A DNA stretch of 38,535 nucleotides from Candidatus Woesearchaeota archaeon (GCA_018303505.1 JAGVYA010000017.1:1-38535); one strand, 5' to 3'; shown: positions 1 through 7,005, counted from the stretch's first letter. Made by a program: numbers and translations. Notes: generated by a model from the sequence alone, not told the origin.

Positions 1-49
1 GCTGAATATTGTGCCTAAGCCAAAATTCCATCTTTTTTGAAAAAGCATT

Positions 50-433
50 TTACTTTGCAAAATTTTGCTCTATGAAAGAAGACATCTGCTTGTTATCAGC
101 TGCCTCATAAGCTTTTGCCGCCAGATTGTATTTTTTTGATTGAATGCACAGGACAGCAGCATTATTAAGCCTTTGCTTGTCTTTTGTTGGAATAAAGCAA
201 AGAGTTGCCAATTCCACTCTGCTTTCACTCAAAAATAAATCACCTAACTTCAACAGTTTTTCAGTGTCATGCATTTTTGCCATGATTTCAATCGCTTCCA
301 CAAACTTGCTTTGCTTGTACAGCTTTTCTGCGACATCGCTTAAAATTCTTTTTCTTGCTTCCTCATCAAGCATTGAAAGATTTACAGAATTAATGCCTTC
401 TTTCAGTATTTTTTCGACAATAGGATGCTCCAT
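50..433 (-). CDS. Small TPR-like helical repeat protein, unknown function
   Basis: A 127-residue soluble protein that I cannot assign to a named family. It is strongly helical and has alanine-rich helix pairs (LAAKAYEAADN, LYKQSKFVEAIEIMAKM) resembling degenerate tetratricopeptide repeats, so a scaffold or protein-binding role is the most that can be inferred. There is no signal peptide or membrane segment. The ATG start is supported by a TATA-like TTTAAATAAT about 25 bases upstream on the minus strand, suggesting a leaderless transcript. The stop lies close to the window edge, with no gene visible beyond it. The plus-strand ORF track entry over it is an antisense shadow in its first part. 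Confidence 0.65.
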   Translation of the reverse strand: MEHPIVEKILKEGINSVNLSMLDEEARKRILSDVAEKLYKQSKFVEAIEIMAKMHDTEKLLKLGDLFLSESRVELATLCFIPTKDKQRLNNAAVLCIQSKKYNLAAKAYEAADNKQMSSFIEQNFAK

Positions 434-479
434 AATTGTTTTATTAGAACTGGATTATTTAAAGGTTTTTGAAAAAATA

Positions 480-839
480 GGAAGCATATTTCAAATTATC
501 AAAGGTAATAAAGCATTATTTGGCGCTTATCCTGCTGGGCTAATTGATGGTGATGGGTGCATAAAGATTAAGAACAATATCAAAGATAGAGTTATTCCAC
601 AATGTGTTGTAAAAATTGCAAGTGGTCGTCCTTTAGAAGACGTTAAAAATTTGATAGAGTTTCACATAAACTATAAAGTGCATTTTGAATTTAAAAATAT
701 AGGTAAAGGAGTAAATACTTGTTTTTATGTATCAAAAAAGAATATTGAATTTTTTAAAAATTACATTTATCCAAACATGGTAATGCCTTATAAGCTAAGT
801 AAGCTTGAGCATTTTTTCCAATTAAGCAGAAAAACGGGC
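480..839 (+). pseudogene. LAGLIDADG homing endonuclease remnant
   Basis: The second half of the plus-strand ORF reads as one LAGLIDADG half-domain: YPAGLIDGDGCIKIK at about 528-572, then roughly 85 residues including VKNLIEFHINYKVHFEF, KKNIEFFKNYIYPN and a final LSKLEHFFQLSRK. One motif and about 100 residues is the size of a single homodimeric-type unit. No ATG, GTG or TTG occurs in frame between the antisense of the upstream gene and the middle of the domain. Downstream, the frame runs into tRNA-Arg on the other strand. I infer a 5'-truncated or start-less relic. Archaeal LAGLIDADG genes usually live in tRNA or rRNA introns, so lying against an intron-bearing tRNA fits that history, although here it is outside the intron and antisense. 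Confidence 0.6.
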
Positions 840-934
840 CTGCAGGGATTCGAACCCCGATTTCGGCTCTTATCATGAAATGACAAGATCAACCGGTCCG
901 AAGCCGATTGCACTGTCCATTATGCTACAGGCCC
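835..934 (-). tRNA. tRNA-Arg(UCG) with an intron in the variable region
   Basis: On the minus strand the acceptor GGGCCTG/CAGGCCC, D-stem GCAT/GTGC, anticodon stem ATCGG/CCGGT with loop CTTCGGA (anticodon TCG) and T-arm CGGGG-TTCGAAT-CCCTG all form. Between the anticodon stem and T-stem are about 32 bases instead of 5. They fold as a bulge-helix-bulge: 4-bp helix GGTT/AGCC, 3-base bulges GAT and GAA, and an 8-bp hairpin CTTGTCAT/ATGATAAG. Cutting at the usual bulge positions removes 26 bases (863-888) and leaves a 6-base variable loop, one longer than usual. A canonical 37/38 intron was considered but leaves a variable loop that is too short. The discriminator base is G. Confidence 0.85.
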
Positions 935-1019
935 AATTTATATATTTTCTTATTGATTATTAAACGTTTCTAAAGAATAGTCAGAGACATAAGTAATTGG
1001 ACACTAAGTTTCATTAATA

Positions 1020-1186
1020 AATCTAATCCAATACGCTTCGCAAATCTTGTGCTCGGCTTCGTTCTTCTACCATTGAACTCAGCCTCGCCTATTTATTGCA
1101 ATATATTCGAGGCGAAAAAATAATGGCAGAAAATTTTTCGCCGAGTGTAAATATTGTCGCCCCAAAGGCGACGGATTGGATTTTGT
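1020..1186. repeat. Family A dispersed structured repeat, copy A1
   Basis: This copy accounts for most of the gap between tRNA-Arg and the next gene. It opens with AATCCAATACGCTTCGC and closes with GGCGACGGATTGGATT, so the outermost bases are complementary. Inside are TTGTGCTCGGCTT, CAGCCTCGCC and CGAGGCG...CGCCGAG segments that can pair with each other. Similar GTGCTCGGC / GAGCCTCGCC cores recur at 4971, 13421, 14458, 18050, 21825 and 27351, always between genes. It is noncoding and its function is unknown. Confidence 0.65.
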
Positions 1187-1235
1187 CCTAAAATTAATGT
1201 CATCTACTAGAATATAGTCAGCAATGCAAGAATTT

Positions 1236-2681
1236 TTATCCACCAACACTTACCCTGTTAGAGTTGCTTATAATAACTTTATTGCCAACTTGGGTTCTTG
1301 CGCTTGCAGCTGGCAGGTTAAATTCTCCTAAAATCGGAAGCCTCGATTTCATTCTATATGATAATACTCTTTCATCACCTGCTTCCAAGGTTTCTATAGC
1401 CCATTTTATCATAATCCCTTTTTTTGGATGATTCAATACAGCATGAGGCTGCATAGAGCCGATTGAAAGCTCTTTTTCAACATGAGCAATATGGGGCAGA
1501 TTATCCATAACTTCTATGTTAGTTATTTGCTTTGCGCTCCTGTTCTTAACCCTCACAACAATCTTTGCCTCTGAAATACCACCTTCGCTCATTCCAATAT
1601 TTCCTATGGCTTTCCTCACTACAATTGGGCTCCTAAACAGGAAGTAAAGAACTATGGCAGCGATTACCAATACAACAATAACAACAATTGGCCTATAATT
1701 TTCAGTTGTGTAGACCGAAATTGTTCTGGACGGGCCAACTTCAACCTGCCAAACTAAATATTGTTTTCCATTCTCCTTTACTATCTCAGCCCTTGGAGAT
1801 GTTGTCATGAACAAATTTTTGATTGGTGTTGTTCCAATTTTCACAATGCCATTGTAATCAGGATTATTTGATACAATTTTAATCCCCTTTCTTATCTTCA
1901 AAAAAGATTGCTCTTTTGGAAGATCTTCCTGAATCATATATTCAATAACCTCAAATTCTTTTACAATAGGGCTGACTATTAATCTTTCGTCCTTGAATAT
2001 TGCAATAACCAGCCTATCTTCCTGAGGCGTGGTCATAGCATCCAATTCTTTTGTCACTTCAATTGTCTTGTCTTCTTTTGGGCCAAGAGGCACAAACAAC
2101 TCATCCTTAAAGAGGTTGCTTTCAATCCTGATTGTAAGATTTGGATAGTCCAAAACATTTTGGTTATTCAAAACAATCCTTATTGTAAATTCACCTCTCG
2201 GGTCAATTTTCTCAGGAGAAATGCTTGTGCTAGTCAAAACAGTTGGTATGTAGCCTCCGATTAAAGGCTCTGTTGATTTTATTCCAACTGTGATAGGCGC
2301 TTTCTGCTCTTCGCCTGTGCGCCCAAGAACAATGCCAACATCAAGAGTATAAGTATCAACTGAGGTGATATACAATGGATCAACAAAAAGCTTTATAGAG
2401 CGTGTGCTTTGGGCAGGCACTTTTAAGGTAATGGGATTCTGCAAGGGCTTTGCGTACATATCCCAAAATGGGTAACCTGCCTTTTTTATTGTGTACTCTT
2501 CATCTGTATCGAGATTGTTTTGAACAGCTATATCAAACTCCGCAACTTCATCTACTACAATCTTGTCGTTTACAGGCGTGACTTTAACATCAAAAGATGC
2601 GGCATAAGCAATATTAAGCAGCATAAGTAACACAGTCATAGGAATAAAGAATTTACTAATTTTGCCCATTGAAAGCGCCAT
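1236..2681 (-). CDS. Membrane-anchored extracytoplasmic protein with CARDB/DUF11-like domains
   Basis: The 481-residue protein has an N-terminal signal peptide (FFIPMTVLLMLLNIAYAAS). About 300 residues of beta-rich sequence follow, with NEW3/CARDB-like phrases such as VDEVAEFDIAVQNNLDTDEEY and FTIRIVLNNQN. A single transmembrane helix (PIVVIVVLVIAAIVLYFLF, about 335-353) precedes a roughly 120-residue C-terminal segment resembling a DUF11-type repeat (AKIVVRVKNRSAKQITNIEVMDNLP). If the signal peptide is cleaved, the large domain faces outside. Proteins of this plan are usually cell-surface or envelope proteins, but the actual role is unknown. An upstream in-frame start is possible because MALS precedes MGKI; either fits the signal peptide. 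It is a single gene with no operon partner. Confidence 0.7.
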   Translation of the reverse strand: MALSMGKISKFFIPMTVLLMLLNIAYAASFDVKVTPVNDKIVVDEVAEFDIAVQNNLDTDEEYTIKKAGYPFWDMYAKPLQNPITLKVPAQSTRSIKLFVDPLYITSVDTYTLDVGIVLGRTGEEQKAPITVGIKSTEPLIGGYIPTVLTSTSISPEKIDPRGEFTIRIVLNNQNVLDYPNLTIRIESNLFKDELFVPLGPKEDKTIEVTKELDAMTTPQEDRLVIAIFKDERLIVSPIVKEFEVIEYMIQEDLPKEQSFLKIRKGIKIVSNNPDYNGIVKIGTTPIKNLFMTTSPRAEIVKENGKQYLVWQVEVGPSRTISVYTTENYRPIVVIVVLVIAAIVLYFLFRSPIVVRKAIGNIGMSEGGISEAKIVVRVKNRSAKQITNIEVMDNLPHIAHVEKELSIGSMQPHAVLNHPKKGIMIKWAIETLEAGDERVLSYRMKSRLPILGEFNLPAASARTQVGNKVIISNSNRVSVGG

Positions 2682-2737
2682 TTTTTACAAAATTTTTATT
2701 CAATTACTTATATATAAATCTTTCCTATCAAATTTTA

Positions 2738-2903
2738 GGCATAGAAACCAGCGCAAAACAGTGAGATGCTAATGTGCTTCGTTTCTAAGCTAACTCGCCC
2801 ACATTTGTCTGTTTTGCTGGGCTTTGGAATTAAAAATTCCAAAACCATCGAAAAAATAAAATTTTTTCGGGTTTCCGAAAATCGAAGCTTTTCGAAACCT
2901 TTA
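2738..2903. repeat. Cluster of four intergenic hairpins
   Basis: Consecutive hairpins fill the divergent intergenic region: CCAGCGCAAAACAG/CTGTTTTGCTGG, TTTGGAATT/AATTCCAAA, CGAAAAAAT/ATTTTTTCG and CGAAAA/TTTTCG. The ORF track call here (2735..2953, minus) is palindrome-derived and not a gene. A similar AT-rich hairpin pair occurs at 25392-25438. Confidence 0.55.
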
Positions 2904-2929
2904 TATATTATTATCCTCAAGGAAAATTT

Positions 2930-3493
2930 ATGAAGCCAGAGGACTTTATACATCTTCCAGAAATACCTGCAACTCCGGTATACATCCAGTACAAGGGAAT
3001 TTTTGATATGCAGGACCTTTATGAGTCAATTGCAGATTTCTTCAGGCAGAAAAAGTTCAAATTTTATGAAAAGCAGCAAAGGCTCAGAAAACCCGGCCCA
3101 TTCGGAGCTGAGATTCTATATCAATTTGAAGCAAGAAGGAAGGCTGAGGATTATTATGAGTTCATTGTTAACGTAACTATTGAGACATTCGATATGCATG
3201 ACATCGAGGTTGTTCTAAAAGATGGGACAAAGAAAAAGATGACAAAAGGAAGGATATGGATACAGATTTTAGGCAACTGCGTGACAGACTATGAAAAAAT
3301 ATGGGAAAAGAGCGCCTTTTTAGCGCATCTCAAGAGCTTTTATAACAAATATATAGTAAAGAAAAAGTTTGAAGGCGTGTGGTGGGATGAGCTGCAGTAC
3401 AAAATCGTATTAAGGCTTCATGCCATGATAAAGGAAAGATTGAAGATGGCATCTGAAGGCTCTGAGTTCAGGCACATGGCTGGCGTGCATTAA
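2930..3493 (+). CDS. Unknown protein, first of three tandem paralogues
   Basis: A 187-residue protein of a family I do not recognise. It shares a layout with the two following genes: an N-terminal Y-x-G-(I/P) segment (IQYKGIFDMQDLYESIADFF), a central beta-rich region with a Lys-rich turn followed by GRIWIQILGN, and a helical C-terminus starting FLAHLKSFYNKYIV. There is no signal peptide or membrane helix, so it is probably cytoplasmic. It is the most diverged of the three and has extra aromatic and basic residues (KKKFEGVWWDELQYK). It starts at ATG after a TTTATATATTATTAT promoter-like stretch about 25 bases upstream. Its stop is 14 bases before the next start, consistent with an operon. Confidence 0.7.
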   Translation: MKPEDFIHLPEIPATPVYIQYKGIFDMQDLYESIADFFRQKKFKFYEKQQRLRKPGPFGAEILYQFEARRKAEDYYEFIVNVTIETFDMHDIEVVLKDGTKKKMTKGRIWIQILGNCVTDYEKIWEKSAFLAHLKSFYNKYIVKKKFEGVWWDELQYKIVLRLHAMIKERLKMASEGSEFRHMAGVH

Positions 3494-3507
3494 GAAAAGA
3501 GGTTATT

Positions 3508-4035
3508 ATGGGACACATAAAAATAATTGTAGATCATGATAAAATAGACTATAGCGGGCCTCTTAATGTAACAGAATTGTTTAAGATAATTGAAAATTTT
3601 ATATTTCATATGGGCTTTGATAAAAGGCAGGACAAGGATTTTGAGCAAAACACAGCTAATGGAAAATTCATAGAATGGCAGATATCGCCATGGAAATGGA
3701 TAACTGACTACGCAAGGTACATCATAAAGGTAAGGGTGCTTGGCTATGACATACTGAAGACAGATGCCCTAGTTCATAACAAGAAAACTAAGATTGATAA
3801 TGGAAGAATAATAATTGTAATTGACGGATTTGTTGAGTACGATCTCCAAAGCAAATGGGAGCAAAATCCCCTTTTGCATTTTTTGAGGGCTATATACGAC
3901 AATTTCATATACAAGGCATACACAGAAAGGTTTGAGCAAAGGCTCGTTCATGATATAAATCATCTTCATGACGAGATTGAGAAATTTTTTAACCTTTGCA
4001 GGCATTATTCAGTTATATCAAAGCAAGGCCCGTAG
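3508..4035 (+). CDS. Unknown protein, second of three tandem paralogues
   Basis: A 175-residue protein whose start is preceded by GAGGTT, a plausible Shine-Dalgarno site. It aligns by eye with its neighbours through IDYSGPLNVTELFKIIENF, the GRIIIVIDGFVEYD strand pair after a KKTKIDN turn, and a C-terminal helix FLRAIYDNFIYKAY followed by EKFFNL. Tryptophans are abundant in the middle. No enzyme motif, metal ligand cluster or targeting signal is visible. The end of the gene runs into the family C repeat. Confidence 0.7.
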   Translation: MGHIKIIVDHDKIDYSGPLNVTELFKIIENFIFHMGFDKRQDKDFEQNTANGKFIEWQISPWKWITDYARYIIKVRVLGYDILKTDALVHNKKTKIDNGRIIIVIDGFVEYDLQSKWEQNPLLHFLRAIYDNFIYKAYTERFEQRLVHDINHLHDEIEKFFNLCRHYSVISKQGP

Positions 4036-4215
4036 TTGCTTGCGAGAGTGGAATGCAAAAGCTTGAGCTGCACGCGATTGAGATGGTGAGCGAGTTTCGG
4101 TAGATAAGCGAGCGAAAGCGAGCTTTCGCATCTCACTCGAACCTCGCATGTCACCGCGTACTCGCGAACAACTCTTTCGCTCGCTTATCTCACTCGCAAG
4201 CTCGCGTTCATATAG
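4034..4215. repeat. Family C GCGAG-rich structured repeat, copy C1
   Basis: This segment between the second and third paralogues is much more GC-rich than its surroundings. It contains an inverted repeat, GATAAGCGAGCGAAAG near 4105 against CTTTCGCTCGCTTATC near 4170, with a nested GCGAAAGCGAGCTTTCGC hairpin. Closely related GAGAT(A/G)AGCGAGCG segments occur near 23690 and 27555. The ORF track extends the downstream gene through this repeat from 4148; I treat that part as non-genic. Confidence 0.65.
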
Positions 4216-4222
4216 GTGCTTT

Positions 4223-4735
4223 ATGGTAGAAAAAAAACAAGTGCTTTATGACTTGAGGACAACTTACAATGGCCCTTTTGTGGTTGAGGATTTCTATGCT
4301 GAGGTTGATAACTGGATAAAAGAAAAGGGCTTTGAAAAAGAGCCCAAAAAGAAGATGGAGCATGTTACAAAGAACGGCAAAAAAATAGAATGGGTAATTG
4401 AAGCGCATCACAAGCTTGACGATTTGCATCACGGCATTGTTGTATTGAGGGCATTGCTTGACAATGTCAAGGAATCTGTGATTAAAAAAGATGGCAAAAA
4501 AATAAGGGTCAACAATGGCGATGTTCTTATAAACATAGACGGCTTTATACAATCACATATACATGGCAGCTTTTATCAAACCAAACCGATTTATTACTTC
4601 ATAAGAACTTTGATTGACAAGTTTGTTTATATGTTCTGGTCGGATAAGTGGGATGGGGCAGTTAATGCAGATGGGCGTGAATTGTTTAAGAGAATTACAT
4701 CATTCTTTAATCTGCAGAAATACAAGTATGGGTAA
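4223..4735 (+). CDS. Unknown protein, third of three tandem paralogues
   Basis: I place the start at ATG 4223, giving 170 residues, because a GGTG site sits just upstream and the preceding 75 bases of the longer ORF lie in a repeat. The protein follows the family layout: TTYNGPFVVEDFYAEVDNWI, a Lys-rich KKDGKKIRVNNGDVLINIDGFI segment, then YFIRTLIDKFVYMFW and a final FKRITSFFNL that matches the end of the second paralogue. It is soluble with no recognised motif. Three adjacent diverged copies suggest local duplication followed by specialisation. Confidence 0.7.
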   Translation: MVEKKQVLYDLRTTYNGPFVVEDFYAEVDNWIKEKGFEKEPKKKMEHVTKNGKKIEWVIEAHHKLDDLHHGIVVLRALLDNVKESVIKKDGKKIRVNNGDVLINIDGFIQSHIHGSFYQTKPIYYFIRTLIDKFVYMFWSDKWDGAVNADGRELFKRITSFFNLQKYKYG

Positions 4736-4785
4736 AACATTGACAATAAGATTTAAATACAATTCTTTAACTCGGATTATTCAAT

Positions 4786-4931
4786 GCGGGGGTAGCGAAG
4801 TCTGGCCAAACGCGCAGGACTTAAGACTCCATAATGGAACACCCATGCTAAATGGGATAAGTTATCCTGTTCCTTAGTGGATCCGAGATTTAGTCAAGCT
4901 AAACGGAAAGGTTCAAATCCCTTCCCCCGCA
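4786..4931 (+). tRNA. tRNA-Leu(UAA) with two introns
   Basis: Acceptor GCGGGGG/CCCCCGC, anticodon stem CAGGA/TCCTG, anticodon TAA (4822-4824), long class II variable arm, discriminator A. Intron 1 (4826-4863, 38 bases) lies at the canonical 37/38 site in a perfect bulge-helix-bulge: helix CTTA/TAAG, bulges AGA and TTA. A second bulge-helix-bulge lies between variable arm and T-loop: helix TCCG/CGGA, bulges AGA and AAG, hairpin TTTAG/CTAAA. Removing 22 bases (4888-4909) gives the T-arm GAGGG-TTCAAAT-CCCTT, which pairs fully. Without that splice the T-stem has an A-C mismatch and the variable arm is far too long. Confidence 0.9.
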
Positions 4932-4970
4932 CTTAAATTTAATATTTCTAAATAAGTCTATTAAACATTA

Positions 4971-5069
4971 AATCCGTGCTTCGCACAGAATCTTGTGCTC
5001 GGCTCTCGCTGTCTGTCAGGCGCTCGAGCCTCGCCTAACATTCATTAACAAATAAATCTAAAGCGGATT
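4971..5069. repeat. Family A structured repeat, copy A2
   Basis: This copy lies between tRNA-Leu and tRNA-Thr. It begins AATCCGTGCTTCGCAC (itself a hairpin), carries the core TTGTGCTCGGCT and GAGCCTCGCC, and ends GCGGATT complementary to its first bases. Nothing coding is seen in the rest of the 4932-5217 gap. Confidence 0.65.
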
Positions 5070-5217
5070 ACTTTCTGCACTAGTAGTTTCAAAAGTCGCT
5101 CTCGTATTTTTGAATTGATTTATTTTTTGAAAGTGTTTTTATTGGATTTATTTTAATGAATTCAATGTTTTGTTTTTCATAACTTTTATATACAAAACTT
5201 CTTTCCGAATTTCTAAC

Positions 5218-5302
5218 GCCTCTGTAGCATAGCAGCTATTGCGTTGCCTTGGTATAGTGTATAAAAAGGCAAAGGTCGGGGGTGCAATTCCCCTCAGAGG
5301 CT
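5218..5302 (+). tRNA. tRNA-Thr(GGU) with a 12-nt intron and atypical D/T loops
   Basis: Acceptor GCCTCTG/CAGAGGC, anticodon stem TTGCC/GGCAA, T-stem GGGGG/CCCCT and discriminator T are all consistent with archaeal threonine tRNA. The anticodon is GGT (5251-5253). The gene is 85 bases long. Removing 12 bases after A37 (5255-5266) leaves a 7-base loop and exactly 73 bases, so a minimal canonical intron is likely, although the bulge-helix-bulge is poor. The D-loop has no GG pair, and the T-loop is TGCAATT rather than TTCRAAT. The D-loop GC and T-loop GC could replace the usual G18-U55 and G19-C56 contacts. A degenerate or pseudo-tRNA cannot be excluded. Confidence 0.75.
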
Positions 5303-5360
5303 TACTTTAAAAATCAAAATTTTTAAATACTTTAATTAAAATCATTTAAAAGTGGAATTG

Positions 5361-6029
5361 ATGTCTAACAAAATTTTAGTTTCTTGTTTAATATTTATTA
5401 TCGCAGTTCTAGGCTGTTCCAAAACGCCCACAGGACAAGCTGTAGCCTCTGAAGCTAATATTTATGAAGATGCTCCGGCAATTGAACAGCAAGCTGGAAA
5501 CCAAACCATCGAAGAAATTACAGAGGAAAACCAAACAGAGGAGCAGGAGATACAAATCAAAACAGGAGAGGAATATTATGACGAGCTGGTGAATGACGAG
5601 TCGCCCAAAGAAAATATAAATATAGAAGAATTTAAGTTTAATCCCGAGAGCATTGTAAGCACTCAAAATAATATATCGCTTTCAATCGATAATATCAAGC
5701 ACGAAATAAAAAGTGAGTACTGGGGCAAGATAATTGAGATAACTGCTACAATACTGAATAATGGCAATAGAACTTTTAAGCCAAAACTTCTTGTTTTGCT
5801 TTACGATGAGAAAGACTTCAAAGAAGAATGGCTAAAGCCAAAAGCGGAAATACAGTTTGATATTGAGCAACTAAACGCAGGAGAGCATACAACAAGGCAG
5901 GCAATTGTAAGCATATCGTTTGATGATCTTTATCTGACTAAAAATTTCAAATTAGTGTTAGTTGATGCTGCAGATCCTGCAAATAAGCCCTTGGTAGTTG
6001 CTGAAACAAACTTTGAGCCGTTAAAGTAA
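5361..6029 (+). CDS. Secreted lipoprotein, unknown function
   Basis: From ATG 5361 the protein has 222 residues. A hydrophobic signal (ILVSCLIFIIAVLGC) ends in a lipobox-like VLGC, followed by SKTPTGQAV and a long Glu/Gln-rich linker. The C-terminal 120 residues form a beta-rich domain of the kind that holds extracytoplasmic proteins together (IEITATILNNGNRTFKPKLLVLLYD), resembling a FxLYD/CARDB-like immunoglobulin fold. The ORF track starts at GTG 5352, but ATG is preferred because it begins directly at the signal sequence. It is monocistronic, between tRNA-Thr and repeat B2. Function is unknown; anchoring in the outer face of the membrane is inferred. Confidence 0.7.
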   Translation: MSNKILVSCLIFIIAVLGCSKTPTGQAVASEANIYEDAPAIEQQAGNQTIEEITEENQTEEQEIQIKTGEEYYDELVNDESPKENINIEEFKFNPESIVSTQNNISLSIDNIKHEIKSEYWGKIIEITATILNNGNRTFKPKLLVLLYDEKDFKEEWLKPKAEIQFDIEQLNAGEHTTRQAIVSISFDDLYLTKNFKLVLVDAADPANKPLVVAETNFEPLK

Positions 6030-6030
6030 A

Positions 6031-6234
6031 ATGTCAGAAATTTTCCACCAGTTTCTAACTGATGGCTGAAAGCCACTCTCTTTGGCACATATGGAAAATT
6101 TATGAGCATGCTCAAGAACCACGAATCACGTTTGCGATAAGCAACATGTCGGTAAATGCTTTGCATTTCCGATCATGCTCGCAAATCTTCGATTTGCGAC
6201 ATTCCACCAATCTTTGACTGGTGGTTCTTGACAT
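6031..6234. repeat. Family B two-arm palindromic element B2
   Basis: The element begins ATGTC directly after the lipoprotein stop. Arm 1 closes as AAATTTTCCA/TGGAAAATTT. The junction is TGAGCATGCTCA. Arm 2 closes as TCAAGAACCAC/GTGGTTCTTGA and ends GACAT, two bases before the stop codon of the opposite-strand gene. Arm 2 contains GTTTGCGATAAGCAAC, also found in elements B3 and B6, and an inserted second unit (6146-6202). It is noncoding and makes up the whole intergenic region. Confidence 0.75.
6146..6202. repeat. Nested 57-bp family B unit inside B2
   Basis: A complete small copy of the same architecture: ATGTCGGTAAATGC / GCATTTCCGAT arm, TCATGCTC junction, CGCAAATC-TT-CGATTTGCG arm, GACAT end. 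Its right half matches the unit at 27369-27425 almost base for base over about 26 bases. It lies in the inner loop of arm 2 of B2, immediately after GATAAGCAAC. Confidence 0.75.
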
Positions 6235-6235
6235 A

Positions 6236-6904
6236 TTAAGAAGGAACAACATCTGCGTCTGTTACACTATTGACAGCTAATTGCTCAAATTTATACGTTT
6301 TGCCTCCAGACTCTATCTTTAATGGAATTCCATAAAAGGTATCAACCCACAATATTCCTTTATTTGTTTCAATTTTCCAAGTGTTTCTGCTGTTAATTAC
6401 TTCTTCACCAACCTTCTCAGCTGAAGTAACATCTATCCAGTCAAATACAGTTGATATGTAGGCAGTTGCATAGCTCAAATCTGCTTTCTTTCCCTTATAG
6501 GCGCAATATGCTGCCGTACAGTAAGATTGTGCTGTTTTAGCAACCTTATCAATAAAAATAGCATCATAAGAGCCTGGCTGGTCCAAGGTTTTTATTTCAA
6601 GCGATGGCTTGTACTTTATTTTATTCCCCTTGATATAAAACTCATGAAAGTTACTTCCAGTTTCAGGCCCTCTGTATTTATAGTAAATGCTGCTTACCTT
6701 GGTCTTGTGCTTGTTTAGTAATTCCTTGACATCTGCTGAAATCTCTGCTGTTGATTGGGTTGTTTCTGCCTGTGTTTTAGTTGATGTGCTAGATTCAGTC
6801 TTTGGCGTAATAGTTGTTTTTGGCGCTTCTTGTATAGGTGAGCAGGATAAGATAAAAATTAATGCAACTGTAAACAACAAAAATGTTAAGTATCTTTTAT
6901 TCAT
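6236..6904 (-). CDS. Secreted lipoprotein, LolA-like fold possible
   Basis: A 222-residue protein with signal sequence YLTFLLFTVALIFILSC (lipobox LSC) and a Thr/Ser-rich linker to about residue 55. Its C-terminal domain reads like the LolA/LppX or DUF4412 class of outer-surface beta-sheet proteins (YYKYRGPETGSNFHEFYIKGNKIKY; WKIETNKGILWVDTFYGIPLKIES). Two nearby cysteines (SYCTAAYCAYKG) may form a disulfide. The family assignment rests only on the alternating pattern of strands and is tentative. The gene stands alone, convergent with the preceding lipoprotein, with element B2 between their stops. Confidence 0.65.
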   Translation of the reverse strand: MNKRYLTFLLFTVALIFILSCSPIQEAPKTTITPKTESSTSTKTQAETTQSTAEISADVKELLNKHKTKVSSIYYKYRGPETGSNFHEFYIKGNKIKYKPSLEIKTLDQPGSYDAIFIDKVAKTAQSYCTAAYCAYKGKKADLSYATAYISTVFDWIDVTSAEKVGEEVINSRNTWKIETNKGILWVDTFYGIPLKIESGGKTYKFEQLAVNSVTDADVVPS

Positions 6905-6973
6905 TATGCTTACCTATTCGCAAGAATGCCATTAATATTTAAAAATTTTTCGAAATACAAACTTATGCGAAAA

Positions 6974-6984
6974 CTTTTTATATA
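6974..6984 (+). promoter_or_regulatory. TATA box of the first CBS gene
   Basis: CTTTTTATATA is centred about 27 bases before ATG 7006, which has no Shine-Dalgarno site. The spacing implies transcription starting at or next to the start codon (leaderless mRNA). Confidence 0.55.
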
Positions 6985-7005
6985 ACCAGCCTAATAAAAT
7001 CGTTG

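Noticed and set aside
144-479. First part of the 244-residue plus-strand ORF
   Set aside because: It is the antisense shadow of the gene at 50..433; only the part after about 480 has a recognisable domain.
835-934. Reading the tRNA as Pro(CGG) or Arg with a canonical 37/38 intron
   Set aside because: The TCGGC/GCCGA alternative stem leaves only 2-3 bases of variable loop and shifts position 26; the TCG anticodon with ATCGG/CCGGT stem needs no such distortion.
4614-4877. 87-residue plus-strand ORF
   Set aside because: It overlaps the end of the third paralogue and runs into tRNA-Leu; it is a frame shadow.
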